In this document: positions 26,901-35,504 of the stretch, piece by piece
How the letters are laid out: each line of letters begins with the position of its first letter
Position numbering within the stretch: position 1 is the stretch's first letter
Assembly (NCBI RefSeq): GCF_000212735.1
Contig: NC_015510.1
Span: 4,465,001 to 4,529,000, forward strand
Length of the DNA: 64,000 nt
Source: Haliscomenobacter hydrossis DSM 1100
GTDB lineage: Bacteria; Bacteroidota; Bacteroidia; Chitinophagales; Saprospiraceae
Reading direction: 5' to 3'
Notes under the pieces: model-generated
What the model was told of the DNA's origin: nothing
Database searches by the model: none
What the model saw: the letters and a program-made list of their open reading frames with translations, nothing else
Position numbers and translations under genes: made by a program

Positions 26901-27403
26901 TCTTGTTGGGTACTGATCAGCCCCGTTTTACCTTTGGTTTGAACCTGAGCCTTCAGTGGAAGGGGATTGATTTTTCGGCCTTCATTCAAGGTGTAGGCAA
27001 GCGCAACTTCCTGCCCAATGGCGAAGCACTGCAACCACTTTCCCAATCCTGGAAGCAGCCGCTGGCTATCCACCGCGATTACTGGACACCGGAGAACCCT
27101 AATGCGGCATTCCCTCGGCCATTCCTTCAAGGTGCTTTCCGGTACTTGCCTTCCGATAAGTGGATCATGAATGGCCAATACGCCCGTTTGAAAAACATTC
27201 AAATTGGTTACACTTTGCCTGCTAACTTGTTGAAGAAGGTTAAACTTTCCCGGGCCAGAATTTTCGTAACCGGTCAGGATTTGTTCACCGTATCACAATT
27301 GGGCATTTTTGACAACTATTTCAATCCCGAACAACGCAGTGGGGTAGAAAACGACTATCCATTTTTTGGCACTGCCGCTGTGGGCCTGAATTTGTCCTTT
27401 TAA
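23951..27403 (+). CDS. SusC/RagA-type TonB-dependent receptor with STN signalling domain
   Basis: Outer-membrane glycan importer, 1150 residues from the ATG at 23951 (MKTSLQILPMLCKMLKLPLF, signal peptide ending near GFAHA). Domains in order: an STN domain (LTLNVKDVEVKKALQLIEKQ) for signalling to FecR; a carboxypeptidase-like beta domain (GKITDEKGELLIGANILLKG); a TonB-box/plug region (LDEVVVIGYGTQKKENLTGAV, IQIRGATSANGNVEPLVILDG); and the 22-strand barrel. The STN domain fits the sigma/FecR pair just upstream. The 22-nt distance to the SusD gene indicates one transcript. It would take up oligosaccharides released by the lyases and sulfatases. Confidence 0.96.
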   Translation: MKTSLQILPMLCKMLKLPLFHVLTLMLFCGFAHAHKGFGQDILNTPLTLNVKDVEVKKALQLIEKQVEVKFVYSSSAIDATHKVSINANSKKLELILNELLNPLEVSYVIAKNRILLKKESLGMVPKIEKTQLEEPVQMIAQTVKGKITDEKGELLIGANILLKGTTSGTVTNIDGYYELQVPDANAVLVISYTGFVTQEVVVGNRTEVDIILVSDARALDEVVVIGYGTQKKENLTGAVSTIDSKAIENRPVSNVANALQGLASGLVITRGTGQPGSEGIGIQIRGATSANGNVEPLVILDGVTVSSFTLQTLNPNDIENISVLKDAAAAAIYGAQAAGGVILITTKKGKSGKTVFDYSNQIGVDWALNVPERLPLLEEAEYANLARKNAGSGPEYNDQEMQRIRDNIPYVVNPSDTTRYIFYNQEDLISQVVRDYTPMQTHNLSARGGNDKTNFLISLGYYGKQGAFKVGSDRLDRYNLRINLGTQLTKHLSLDSRIAYTLQQQQAPSTGADGSGLLYQVYRLRTRYPIFTPEGRLNGGAGSSANNTYALLREGGYNNIDRNFFDGVFTFTAANFIKGLKLKAVLGQQYRFGQREFFARTVELWGRFTPIFYLNNPNSFSRTNELTKNTNLQYLADYDLALGKNKFHILAGYQWEDNRFEGVTTSSNSLVSNDRPTLNLGNDLTKSNSETINTYAFQSVFGRFNYSFNDKYLVEATVRVDESSRLAPGLRTKTFPSASVGWNLHREPWFNKTLPFVSGFKLRASWGRLGNALGIGLYDYLSLLTRGSALVLGGSEARTSYFFENTVPSSELSWETIETSNGGLDIALLKNRLQISADYYVKFNKNMLTPLQLPATFGVGTPRINNGELKSWGWETELNYRSKAGAKFTYSVGVNVSDNQNELISYAGRRVLNAGSVSLLEGYPLNTFWGYLTDGYFQNADDVTAHAFQDSRTGAGDVKFIDRNGDGRLTVGKGSPEDPGDLVLLGTDQPRFTFGLNLSLQWKGIDFSAFIQGVGKRNFLPNGEALQPLSQSWKQPLAIHRDYWTPENPNAAFPRPFLQGAFRYLPSDKWIMNGQYARLKNIQIGYTLPANLLKKVKLSRARIFVTGQDLFTVSQLGIFDNYFNPEQRSGVENDYPFFGTAAVGLNLSF

Positions 27404-27425
27404 TCATTCAAAAAGCTTTTTCATC

Positions 27426-29045
27426 ATGAAAAATACCTTTAAATTTTTCTTCATCGTGCTGATTATGGGGCTCTTTAATGCCTGCGATGTAGATCGTTTG
27501 CCTGAAACCCAGCTCAGTGACCCGGCTTTTTGGAAAACTGAAGCCGACCTACAAACTGCCGCCAACTACCTCTATACCTTTTTTCCGGGGCTGCCCAATA
27601 CCGACGACAACTGGTCGGATGAAACCTATGCCCGTGCTCCAAATGGCATCAGCGATGGGTCGCGGATTGCCACGGCTACCGATGGCGGTTACAATACGCC
27701 CTATCGTTTGATTCGGGCCGCCAACAACATCATTACCAAAGGGCCGCAGGCCTCAGCAACGGGCGTTTCTGCTGCTACGATCGACCGTTACGTGGGTGAA
27801 GCACAATTTTTCAGGGCCTGGGCCTATTTTTCCTTGTTGCAACGTTACGGCGAAGTTCCGCTGATTTTGACGACACTTAGGGAGGATTCACCAGAATTGG
27901 AAGCCCCTGCCGCCAACCGGGATGCCATTTTGAATGCCATCTACCAGGATCTTGATTTTGCGGCAGCTAAATTGCCTACGCCCAAAACATTGGGTGCTAC
28001 CGGGTACGGCCGCATTTCCAACACTGCCGCTTTGGCTTTCAAAGCCAGGGTAGCTTTATTTGAAGGTACACGCGCCAAATTTCATGCTTATGGCGAACCC
28101 AATAAGCACTTGGCCTTGGCCGTAGCTGCTTCCAAAGCAGTCATCGATAGCAAAGAGCACAGCCTTTTTGGCAACTATTACAACCTGTTCCAATTAGCCG
28201 GCGAAGGGCCTTCGAACAAGGAGAATATCCTGGTGCGCAAATACGGCGTGAGCCTTGCCGACAATGTATCGACCCACAATGCTGCGCGTAACCTCGAAAA
28301 CGGTTCGGCTAGCCCCACCAAAAGTCTGGTAGATGAATACCTGATGACCGACGGTTTGCCGACTACCAAGTCTCCTTTATACCAGGCACCCGTGGCCTCC
28401 ATTGATGTGTTTAAAAACCGCGACGAGCGGCTATCCGCTACCATTATGAAAAGAGGAGATGCTTATATCGGCTCGGCTCCGGTGTTTGGTATCGCGCCAT
28501 TGGTGTTCAATTTTACAGGATTTTGCTCGCGCAAATATTTCAACATCGACGACTGGACCAACCAGCGCTCGTACATCGACGGCATTTTGATCCGTTATGC
28601 AGAAGTGTTGCTCATTTACGCCGAGGCCAAATTTGAATTGGAGGGTAGCATCAGCGATGCCGATTTGGACTTGAGTGTAAACCTCTTGCGCACCCGGGGC
28701 AAAATTGCCAAGCTGAGCAATGCCTTTGTCACGGCTAATGGCCTGGATATGCGCACCGAACTTCGCCGCGAGCGCCGGGTAGAACTGGCCGTAGAAGGCT
28801 TCCGCTATTGGGACCTCAACCGTTGGAAAACGGCGGAAATCGAGCTGGTGAAGCCGATTCTGGGGAATTATTTCTTCAAAACCGAGTTTGGTACGGCCAC
28901 TACCGTGAAGCTCACCCCGGATAACTTTATTTTGGTACAGGATGCCAACTTCCGCAAGTTTAATCCGACCAAAGATTACCTCTGGCCCTTGCCAATCAAC
29001 GAAATTGGATTGAATCCTTCCTTGAAGCAAAATCCGGGTTGGTAA
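27426..29045 (+). CDS. SusD/RagB-family glycan-binding lipoprotein
   Basis: 539 residues with a lipoprotein signal (MKNTFKFFFIVLIMGLFNAC). The SusD fold shows in LPETQLSDPAFWKTEADLQTAANYLY, AQFFRAWAYFSLLQRYGEVPLI, YAEVLLIYAEAKFE, LRRERRVELAVEGFRYWDLNRWK and the final LWPLPINEIGLNPSLKQNPGW. It caps the SusC barrel on the cell surface and binds the polysaccharide. It is followed by a strong hairpin, then by the heparinase-type genes. Confidence 0.96.
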   Translation: MKNTFKFFFIVLIMGLFNACDVDRLPETQLSDPAFWKTEADLQTAANYLYTFFPGLPNTDDNWSDETYARAPNGISDGSRIATATDGGYNTPYRLIRAANNIITKGPQASATGVSAATIDRYVGEAQFFRAWAYFSLLQRYGEVPLILTTLREDSPELEAPAANRDAILNAIYQDLDFAAAKLPTPKTLGATGYGRISNTAALAFKARVALFEGTRAKFHAYGEPNKHLALAVAASKAVIDSKEHSLFGNYYNLFQLAGEGPSNKENILVRKYGVSLADNVSTHNAARNLENGSASPTKSLVDEYLMTDGLPTTKSPLYQAPVASIDVFKNRDERLSATIMKRGDAYIGSAPVFGIAPLVFNFTGFCSRKYFNIDDWTNQRSYIDGILIRYAEVLLIYAEAKFELEGSISDADLDLSVNLLRTRGKIAKLSNAFVTANGLDMRTELRRERRVELAVEGFRYWDLNRWKTAEIELVKPILGNYFFKTEFGTATTVKLTPDNFILVQDANFRKFNPTKDYLWPLPINEIGLNPSLKQNPGW

Positions 29046-29052
29046 GGCAACC

Positions 29053-29110
29053 ACCAACCCCAGAACCCCGAAAGTCTCAAAACTTTCGAGAAGAGGGTTC
29101 TGGGGTTGGT
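29053..29110 (+). terminator. Two-part hairpin after the SusD gene
   Basis: A 16-bp perfect outer stem (29053-29068 with 29095-29110) and a 7-bp inner stem (CGAAAGT at 29069-29075 with 29082-29088), with a 6-nt bulge on the right side. It begins 8 nt after the stop codon and lies 24 nt before the next gene. No U-tract follows, so it may act as an attenuator or mRNA end stabiliser between susD and the lyase genes instead of a full terminator. Confidence 0.7.
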
Positions 29111-29133
29111 GCTAAGTCTCTAAAAACGACAAC

Positions 29134-30975
29134 ATGAAAAGAGCGCCTGCCTTTGGCCTCAGTTGGTATTCCCTGACCATCCTGGCCTTGCTGAGTTTTT
29201 TTTCTTGCATCAAAGAGGCGGAACCGGTCACGGAACCAGTGCTGTTCACCGGTTTTTTGGCCAATATAAAAAAAGACCATCCTCGTTTGCTACTGTTGGA
29301 TAGTCGAATCGATGAACTCAAACAACTCCGCAAATCCGACGCTCTCCTCGATCAATACGTCAGCGCTTGCCTCAGTCGGGCCAATTCCTATTTGACCAGG
29401 CCCATGCTGGAAAGGGTACTGATCGGTCCGCGTTTGTTGTCGGTAAGCCGGGAATTGTTGATCCGCTCGTACTGCCTCTCTTTTGCCTACCGTTTCACGG
29501 GCGACAGAAAATACTTCGACGCCGCACTCAACAACCTCAAGGCCGTTTGTGCATTTTCCGATTGGAACCCATCCCATTTCCTGGACGTAGCTGAAATGTT
29601 ACACGGTGTAGCGATTGGTTATGATTGGCTGTACGCCGACCTCAGCAAAGCCGATCGCGAAATCCTGCGTGAAGCCATGAAGAAACACGGTTTGAATGAA
29701 TTCCAAAAACGCGGCGGCGAGTGGTGGAACAAAGCGGAAAACAACTGGAACCAGGTGTGTAACGGTGGCTTGATCGTCGGGGCGCTCGCTTTGGCCGAAA
29801 CCGATCCCATTTACGCAGAGGAACTGGTGCCTAAAGCCATCAGCAACTTGGCCGTAGCCCTGAAGAATTACGCCCCGGATGGCCTGTGGTACGAAGGCCC
29901 CGCCTATTGGAGTTACGCCACCGAATACCTGAGCTACGGCATGGCTGCCCTGGAATCAGCGTTGGGTAGTATGCAAGGTCTCGATCAGTACCCCGGATTG
30001 CGGGAAACGGGATTAGTGCCGATGGTTTGCGCTTCGCCCAACTACAGCTTTCTCAACTTTGCCGATGCCGGAGAAAACAGCCGCTCAGATGCCTCTCCCG
30101 CCTTTATGTTTTTGGCAAAAACTTACCACAATGCCAATATTTCCAATTATTACCATGAGATCATCAAAGCGCGCAACTTGCTGCCGCACCCGTTAGGCGT
30201 AGTTTGGTATCAAGCACCTAGCAGTAGTGCCGCGCCCCGCAAGCTGGATCAGTTTTTTCGGGGAAAAGTAGAAGCGGTCATTTTTCGTTCGGCCTGGAAT
30301 GACCCCAAAGCACTGTGGTTGGGCATCAAAGGGGGCATCAATGGCTCGGAACACTCCCATCTTGATTTGGGTAATTTTGAACTGGAAGCGGGCGGCGTCC
30401 GTTGGGCTAAAGACCTGGGATCGGATGATTACAATCTGCCTGGCTATTGGACGATGGGGGTAAATGGCCAACGCTGGACCTATTACCGCCTCAATTCCTT
30501 TAGTCACAACGTGCCCTTGCTGGGCAACCAAAACCAGTACCCATTGGCCAAGGCACAGTTCAGTGAGGTGGAACTGAATACCTCAACCCCTTTTGCCATC
30601 CTCGACTTGACGGAAGCCTATCGCGATTTTGCCAGCAAAAGCACGCGTAAAGTGAGTTTGATCAACCAGCGTAGTGCTTTTTTGATCGAAGATGAATTTG
30701 TTTTGACCAAAAATACTGAAGTTGCCTGGGGAATGATGACGGCCAACAGCATTGAAGTCCAGAAAGGAGGAAAGGCCATTTTGCGCAACTCCACGATTAC
30801 CACACGTACCCTGGAAGCGGAGGTCGTTTCACCCCAAAGCGCAGAATTCAGCGTTGAATCCGCTACACAAAAATCACCTGAAAAATTGAACACTGGCCAT
30901 TCGCGCTTGATGATTCGTTTGCCCAATCAAACTGGAAATGTCAAAGTCATCGTGAAACTTACGCCGAAAGGTTAA
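29134..30975 (+). CDS. Heparinase II/III-family polysaccharide lyase (lipoprotein)
   Basis: 613 residues with a lipoprotein-like signal (LAL LSFFSC, Cys near residue 25). The N-terminal half is an alpha-toroid: HPRLLLLDSRIDELKQL, LHGVAIGYDWLY, NNWNQVCNGGLIVGALA and GLWYEGPAYWSYATEYL. The C-terminal beta-sheet domain has SEHSHLDLGNFELEAGGVRW and KDLGSDDYNLPGY near residues 405-430, and NSFSHNVPLL, as in the heparinase II/III group. Conserved His and Tyr suitable for beta-elimination are there. The substrate is a uronate-containing glycan; which one cannot be told. A second family member follows 28 nt later. Confidence 0.9.
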   Translation: MKRAPAFGLSWYSLTILALLSFFSCIKEAEPVTEPVLFTGFLANIKKDHPRLLLLDSRIDELKQLRKSDALLDQYVSACLSRANSYLTRPMLERVLIGPRLLSVSRELLIRSYCLSFAYRFTGDRKYFDAALNNLKAVCAFSDWNPSHFLDVAEMLHGVAIGYDWLYADLSKADREILREAMKKHGLNEFQKRGGEWWNKAENNWNQVCNGGLIVGALALAETDPIYAEELVPKAISNLAVALKNYAPDGLWYEGPAYWSYATEYLSYGMAALESALGSMQGLDQYPGLRETGLVPMVCASPNYSFLNFADAGENSRSDASPAFMFLAKTYHNANISNYYHEIIKARNLLPHPLGVVWYQAPSSSAAPRKLDQFFRGKVEAVIFRSAWNDPKALWLGIKGGINGSEHSHLDLGNFELEAGGVRWAKDLGSDDYNLPGYWTMGVNGQRWTYYRLNSFSHNVPLLGNQNQYPLAKAQFSEVELNTSTPFAILDLTEAYRDFASKSTRKVSLINQRSAFLIEDEFVLTKNTEVAWGMMTANSIEVQKGGKAILRNSTITTRTLEAEVVSPQSAEFSVESATQKSPEKLNTGHSRLMIRLPNQTGNVKVIVKLTPKG

Positions 30976-31003
30976 ATTTGTAGTCAAATAAAGCCTTATC
31001 AAC

Positions 31004-32929
31004 ATGAAACAGATCGCTAGCGCCCTGCTATTTCTTAGCCTGTCCATCAGCTTGTTTTCACAGGTTACCCAGCGCAACATCCTGGCCAACAAATACAACC
31101 TGCTGGCTGTTCAACAGTCTTTGGTCCCCAAAAATCAATGGAAGCCGTATCCACTAACGCCCGAAGAATGGCGCAAAAAGCTCCCCGATTCCACGTTTAA
31201 CAAGTTGATTAAAACCGGAGAAACCGCGCTCAAATACAAATTTGAACCCATTTCCGCTACTACTTCACTGGATTTTGTCCGTTCGGGTGACCGCCAGCAA
31301 CACAGCAACATCTCTTTTGGCAAACGAAACGCCCTCATGAATCTGGTACTGGCCGAAAGTGCCGAAAACCAGGGCCGTTTTACCGAGGCCATCATGAACG
31401 GCGTGTGGTCGATTTGTGAAGAAAGTTATTGGGGGGTTCCCGCACACATCAGCGGCACCGGTTTGCCCGATGTGGAAAATCCCGTGGTTGATCTTTTTGC
31501 CGCTGAAACCGCCGCCGTACTGGCTTTAACCGATTATTTTGTCGGAGAAAAACTGGACAAAATCAACCGCCTCTTGCGCAGCCGTATCTACTACGAAACC
31601 AAACAACGCATTTTTACCCCCATGGCTAAAAATGGCGACAAATACGGCTGGATGAGCCAAACCAGACCCGTCAACAACTGGAATCCCTGGATCATGTCCA
31701 ACTGGATTATGGCCATTTTACTCTTGGAAAAAGACGAAAAACAACGCGCTGAAATGCTCCATCATTCCATGCGCGGACTGGATCGTTACCTCAACAGCCT
31801 GGGCGACGATGGTGGTTGTGACGAAGGGCCCAGCTATTGGTTTGCCGCCGGAGCTTCGGTGTACGACTGTCTGGAATTGTACACTGGCGCCACCAACAAC
31901 AAGGTCAACATTTACAGCGAGCCGCTGATTCAAAAAATGGCCTCGTATGTGTACAAAACCCATATCGCCGACAACTATTTCGTCAATTTCGCCGATGCCG
32001 ATCCCAAGCTAACGCCCGATGGTTTGATGCTGTACCGTTTTGGCAAGGCTATCAATGATCCAACCATGATCCAGTTTGGGCAGTGGGCTTTCAGTAAATT
32101 CCCGGCGGCCTCTACCGCTGTATCTGGGCACCACCGCCCCCGCAAACTCTACAACATCTTGACCATCGTCCAACTGGCCAATAACAACTTTAATTATACG
32201 CCGTCCAGCGATGCCTGGTTTTCGGACATTCAGGTAATGACTTCCCGCAGCGCGAATGGGGTATACCTGGCCACACACGGCGGTCACAATGCCGAAAGCC
32301 ACAACCACAACGACGTAGGCGATTTCATCATCTACCTGGATGGCAAACCCATGATTGTGGATGCAGGGCGGGGCAATTACACCGCCCGTACGTTCTCCAG
32401 TAAACGTTACGAACTGTGGTTTACCCAATCCGAATACCACAACCTGCCCATCATCAATGGTTTTGGTCAAAAAGCAGGGCTCGAATACACGGCAAAAAAT
32501 GTCAATCGGGTCAGCAATGCCAAAGAGAGTGTGCTCACGATGGACATTGCCCCTGCCTATCCTGCCGAGGCGGGCATCCAAACCTGGAACCGCATGGTCA
32601 AACAGAAAAAATCGAACGGCGACGTCGAAATCATCGATGAATACCTGCTGAAGCAAAAACCGAACAACCTCCAGCAAGTCTTCATGACCATCTGCAACGT
32701 GGATGTATCCGAAGCCGGGAAAATTGTCTTTTCTGATCAGAGCCAAGTCCTGACCTTGCAATACGATGCCAAAAAATGGACAGCCAGTACCGATCTACCC
32801 TCTACCGAAGGCATGGAGTACAGCAGCTTCAAAACCAAGTGGGACAGCAAACCCGTGCGCCGGGTTTTGTTGACGCACAAGGCGCCCGAAGCCAAAGGGA
32901 AATTGGAGTACAACATCAAACGGGGATAA
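31004..32929 (+). CDS. Heparinase II/III-family polysaccharide lyase
   Basis: 641 residues with an ordinary signal peptide (MKQIASALLFLSLSISLFSQ), so probably periplasmic. Family motifs: ESYWGVPAHISG, NNWNPWIMSNWIMAILLLE, GDDGGCDEGPSYWFAAGASVYD, and in the C-terminal domain HGGHNAESHNHNDVGDFIIY followed by GKPMIVDAGRGNYTARTF near residues 425-465. The last pattern is the hallmark of this lyase group. It differs much from the neighbouring lyase, so the two may act on different linkages or on polymer and oligomer respectively. Confidence 0.93.
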   Translation: MKQIASALLFLSLSISLFSQVTQRNILANKYNLLAVQQSLVPKNQWKPYPLTPEEWRKKLPDSTFNKLIKTGETALKYKFEPISATTSLDFVRSGDRQQHSNISFGKRNALMNLVLAESAENQGRFTEAIMNGVWSICEESYWGVPAHISGTGLPDVENPVVDLFAAETAAVLALTDYFVGEKLDKINRLLRSRIYYETKQRIFTPMAKNGDKYGWMSQTRPVNNWNPWIMSNWIMAILLLEKDEKQRAEMLHHSMRGLDRYLNSLGDDGGCDEGPSYWFAAGASVYDCLELYTGATNNKVNIYSEPLIQKMASYVYKTHIADNYFVNFADADPKLTPDGLMLYRFGKAINDPTMIQFGQWAFSKFPAASTAVSGHHRPRKLYNILTIVQLANNNFNYTPSSDAWFSDIQVMTSRSANGVYLATHGGHNAESHNHNDVGDFIIYLDGKPMIVDAGRGNYTARTFSSKRYELWFTQSEYHNLPIINGFGQKAGLEYTAKNVNRVSNAKESVLTMDIAPAYPAEAGIQTWNRMVKQKKSNGDVEIIDEYLLKQKPNNLQQVFMTICNVDVSEAGKIVFSDQSQVLTLQYDAKKWTASTDLPSTEGMEYSSFKTKWDSKPVRRVLLTHKAPEAKGKLEYNIKRG

Positions 32930-33050
32930 ACTTTAATTTTTTTGGACGGCTTGTTGCAGCATGACAAACTGGTAGCCGGGAAAAAATAATTGATTGGTGA
33001 TGTAGTTCGGCGTGAATTCTTAGCTATTTTAGGGCTTTGTTCTTAAAAGG

Positions 33051-33227
33051 TCGTCATTCCGAATTTTGATTAACCAAAAGTGGATCAAAAAATAACACAA
33101 AGGACACAAAGGGAAGCACAAAGGACACAAAGACGAGCGCCACTTCGTGTTCCTTGTGCTTTCCTTTGTGTCCTTTGTGTTAAAAAATGTCGCTTTTGAG
33201 CCATTATGAAATTCGGGATGCTCATGC
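33051..33227. repeat. ACAAAGG-type hairpin repeat, copy C
   Basis: Inner arms 33093-33132 and 33143-33182, 36 of 40 paired. The outer part is partly kept: GTCATTCCGAATTTTGAT on the left and ATGAAATTCGGGATGCTCATG on the right. Shared internal words with copy B are GGATCAAAAAA and TGTCGCTTTTG. It lies between the second lyase and the PQQ dehydrogenase, ending 17 nt before the latter's start codon. Nothing coding is seen in the rest of the 315-bp gap. Confidence 0.85.
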
Positions 33228-33244
33228 CATCAACTGCCTGCATC

Positions 33245-35359
33245 ATGAAACGAATACTACCTTTTTCCCTGCTCGGACTACTCATCTGCGTGCTCGTTGC
33301 CTTCCTCCTCACCGATGTAGAACCTGCGGGCGATGATTGGCCCGAATACCTCGGCGGGCCCGACCGCAACCACTATTCTACGCTGACCGACATTGGCCCG
33401 GATAATGTCACCAAACTCAAGATCGCCTGGCGGTATTTCACCCCCGATTCCGGGCAAATGCAAGTCAGCCCCATCGTCATCGATGGCGTGTTGTACGGCG
33501 TTACGTCCAGTGTGCAGGCTTTTGCGCTGAATGCCGCTACCGGTAAAGAAATCTGGCGCTTTGGCGACCCGCTCAAAAGTTGGGAGAGCACCAGTCGTGG
33601 CGTCACCTACTGGCGTGACGGCGAGGATCAACGTATTCTTTACACCGTTGGACCCAACCTCTGGGCACTCAACGCCAAAACGGGCAAACCCATTAGCAGT
33701 TTTGGCGATGGTGGCAAAGTAGACCTGCATACGGGATTGCCCGAGGTTTCACAAAAAAAATCGATCGTTTCCAATACGCCAGGTACGCTGTTTGAAGATT
33801 TAATCATCATGCCCCTACGCCTCTCCGAAGGAGCAGATGCGGCACCTGGCGACATTCGCGCTTTCAATGTACGTACCGGAAAATTGGAGTGGACTTTCCA
33901 CACCATTCCTTATCCGGGTGAATATGGGTACAAAACCTTCCCCAAGGACGCCTACAAAAACACCTATACCGGAGCCGCCAACAACTGGGCAGGGATGTCC
34001 ATCGACCGCAAACGCGGCATTGTGTACGTACCCACTGGTTCGGCCGGTTTTGATTTTTACGGGGGTAACCGCAAAGGACAAAACCTGTTTGCCAATTGCC
34101 TGCTGGCCCTGGATGCCCGCACGGGCAAACGAATCTGGCATTACCAGACTACTCACCACGACATCTGGGACCGCGATTTACCCGCTCCTCCCAATTTGGT
34201 GACGCTGCAAATGGGTGGGAAAACAATTGATGCCGTAGCGCAAATTTCTAAACAAGGTTTTGTTTTTGTATTTGATCGCGTAACTGGTAAACCGCTGTTT
34301 CCCATCAACGAAGTACCTGTTGCACCCTCTGATTTAAAAGGGGAAAAGGCCTGGAAAACCCAACCTGTCCCAAGTTTACCGCTGCCCTATGCCCGTCAAT
34401 CGAATGCCTTGACCGAAAACGACATCAACCCTCATTCCGAAAACCGGGAGGAGTTGTTGCAACGATTCAGAACCTATAAGAAAGGTTTTTATGATCCACC
34501 CAGCAAACAAGGGACGATCATTTTTCCAGGTTTTGACGGTGGTGGCGAATGGGGTGGTGCAGCAGCCGATCCCGATGGGATTTTGTACGTCAACAGCAAC
34601 GAGATGGCCTGGATACTCACCATGGTAGACAAACCCGCAGCAACCCAAATGGCCAACGCCAGCCCGGGTGAACGAATTTACCTGACGACATGTGCTTCTT
34701 GTCATGGGGTGGATCGAAAAGGAAACCCCCAAAGCAATTTTCCTTCCCTGGTTGGCATTGAAAAAAAACGTGATAAGGGGTATGTGACCCAAATTATTAC
34801 CGCAGGCAAGGGGATGATGCCCGGTTTTACTGCCCTTTCAGCCGAACAAAAACAGGCCTTGGTCGCCTATTTGTTCGGCGATGAGAAAAAGGAAATGGGC
34901 GCAGCCGCCGGGACTTATAAGCCGGTGCAACTGCCTTACACCATTACGGGCTACAACAAATTTTTGGACAACAAGGGGCTACCCGCCATCGGCCCGCCCT
35001 GGGGAACCCTCAACGCCATCAACCTGAACACGGGAGAATACCTCTGGCAAGTTCCGCTCGGCGAAGAACCTGCACTGGTGGCCAAAGGCATCCGCAATAC
35101 GGGGGTGGAAAACTACGGCGGACCGGTGATCACCGCGAGTGGTTTGCTCTTCATCGCCGCTACCAAAGACGGCATGTTCCGGGCGTTTGACAAACGTACG
35201 GGTGAGGTGCTTTGGGAAACCAAGTTGCCCGCAGCTTCGTTTGCGACGCCCGCTACCTACATGGCCGATGGCAAACAGTACATCGTGCTGGCTTGTGGGG
35301 GTACCAAGTTGGGTACACCAAAGGGGAATCAATACGTGGCTTTTGCCTTGCCTGATTAA
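33245..35359 (+). CDS. PQQ-dependent dehydrogenase with fused cytochrome c domain
   Basis: 704 residues from the ATG at 33245, with one N-terminal membrane/signal segment (ILPFSLLGLLICVLVAFLL). An eight-bladed propeller of the quinoprotein type is indicated by DWPEYLGGPDRNHYSTL, FALNAATGKEIWRF, LLALDARTGKRIWHYQTTHHD, LPAPPNLV and a C-terminal blade FRAFDKRTGEVLWETKLP. A cytochrome c module is inserted in the second half: CASCHG near residue 483 with Met in MMPGFTALS as likely axial ligand. It would oxidise a sugar or alcohol in the periplasm and pass electrons to the haem. The location next to the lyases suggests oxidation of released sugars. Confidence 0.92.
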   Translation: MKRILPFSLLGLLICVLVAFLLTDVEPAGDDWPEYLGGPDRNHYSTLTDIGPDNVTKLKIAWRYFTPDSGQMQVSPIVIDGVLYGVTSSVQAFALNAATGKEIWRFGDPLKSWESTSRGVTYWRDGEDQRILYTVGPNLWALNAKTGKPISSFGDGGKVDLHTGLPEVSQKKSIVSNTPGTLFEDLIIMPLRLSEGADAAPGDIRAFNVRTGKLEWTFHTIPYPGEYGYKTFPKDAYKNTYTGAANNWAGMSIDRKRGIVYVPTGSAGFDFYGGNRKGQNLFANCLLALDARTGKRIWHYQTTHHDIWDRDLPAPPNLVTLQMGGKTIDAVAQISKQGFVFVFDRVTGKPLFPINEVPVAPSDLKGEKAWKTQPVPSLPLPYARQSNALTENDINPHSENREELLQRFRTYKKGFYDPPSKQGTIIFPGFDGGGEWGGAAADPDGILYVNSNEMAWILTMVDKPAATQMANASPGERIYLTTCASCHGVDRKGNPQSNFPSLVGIEKKRDKGYVTQIITAGKGMMPGFTALSAEQKQALVAYLFGDEKKEMGAAAGTYKPVQLPYTITGYNKFLDNKGLPAIGPPWGTLNAINLNTGEYLWQVPLGEEPALVAKGIRNTGVENYGGPVITASGLLFIAATKDGMFRAFDKRTGEVLWETKLPAASFATPATYMADGKQYIVLACGGTKLGTPKGNQYVAFALPD

Positions 35360-35368
35360 TTTAACAAG

Positions 35369-35476
35369 GGTTGAGGAGGTTGAGAAGTTGAGGCTACCGC
35401 GAGCGATTCGGTCACCGAGCGGAGCCGAGGTGCCCGAATCGCTCGCGGTAGCCTCAACTTCTCAACCTCCTCAACC
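35369..35476. repeat. Perfect 42-bp-arm palindrome (GTTGAGG type)
   Basis: Arms 35369-35410 and 35435-35476 are perfectly complementary over 42 bp; the outer half of each arm is built of GTTGAGGAG-like units and the inner half is unique (CTACCGCGAGCGATTCG). The 24-nt loop carries a small palindrome, CACC-gagcggagccga-GGTG, also present in altered form in the hairpin at 62921. It begins 10 nt after the PQQ dehydrogenase stop. Confidence 0.92.
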
Positions 35477-35504
35477 TCCTCAACTATAACAAACATTCAA
35501 CTTT

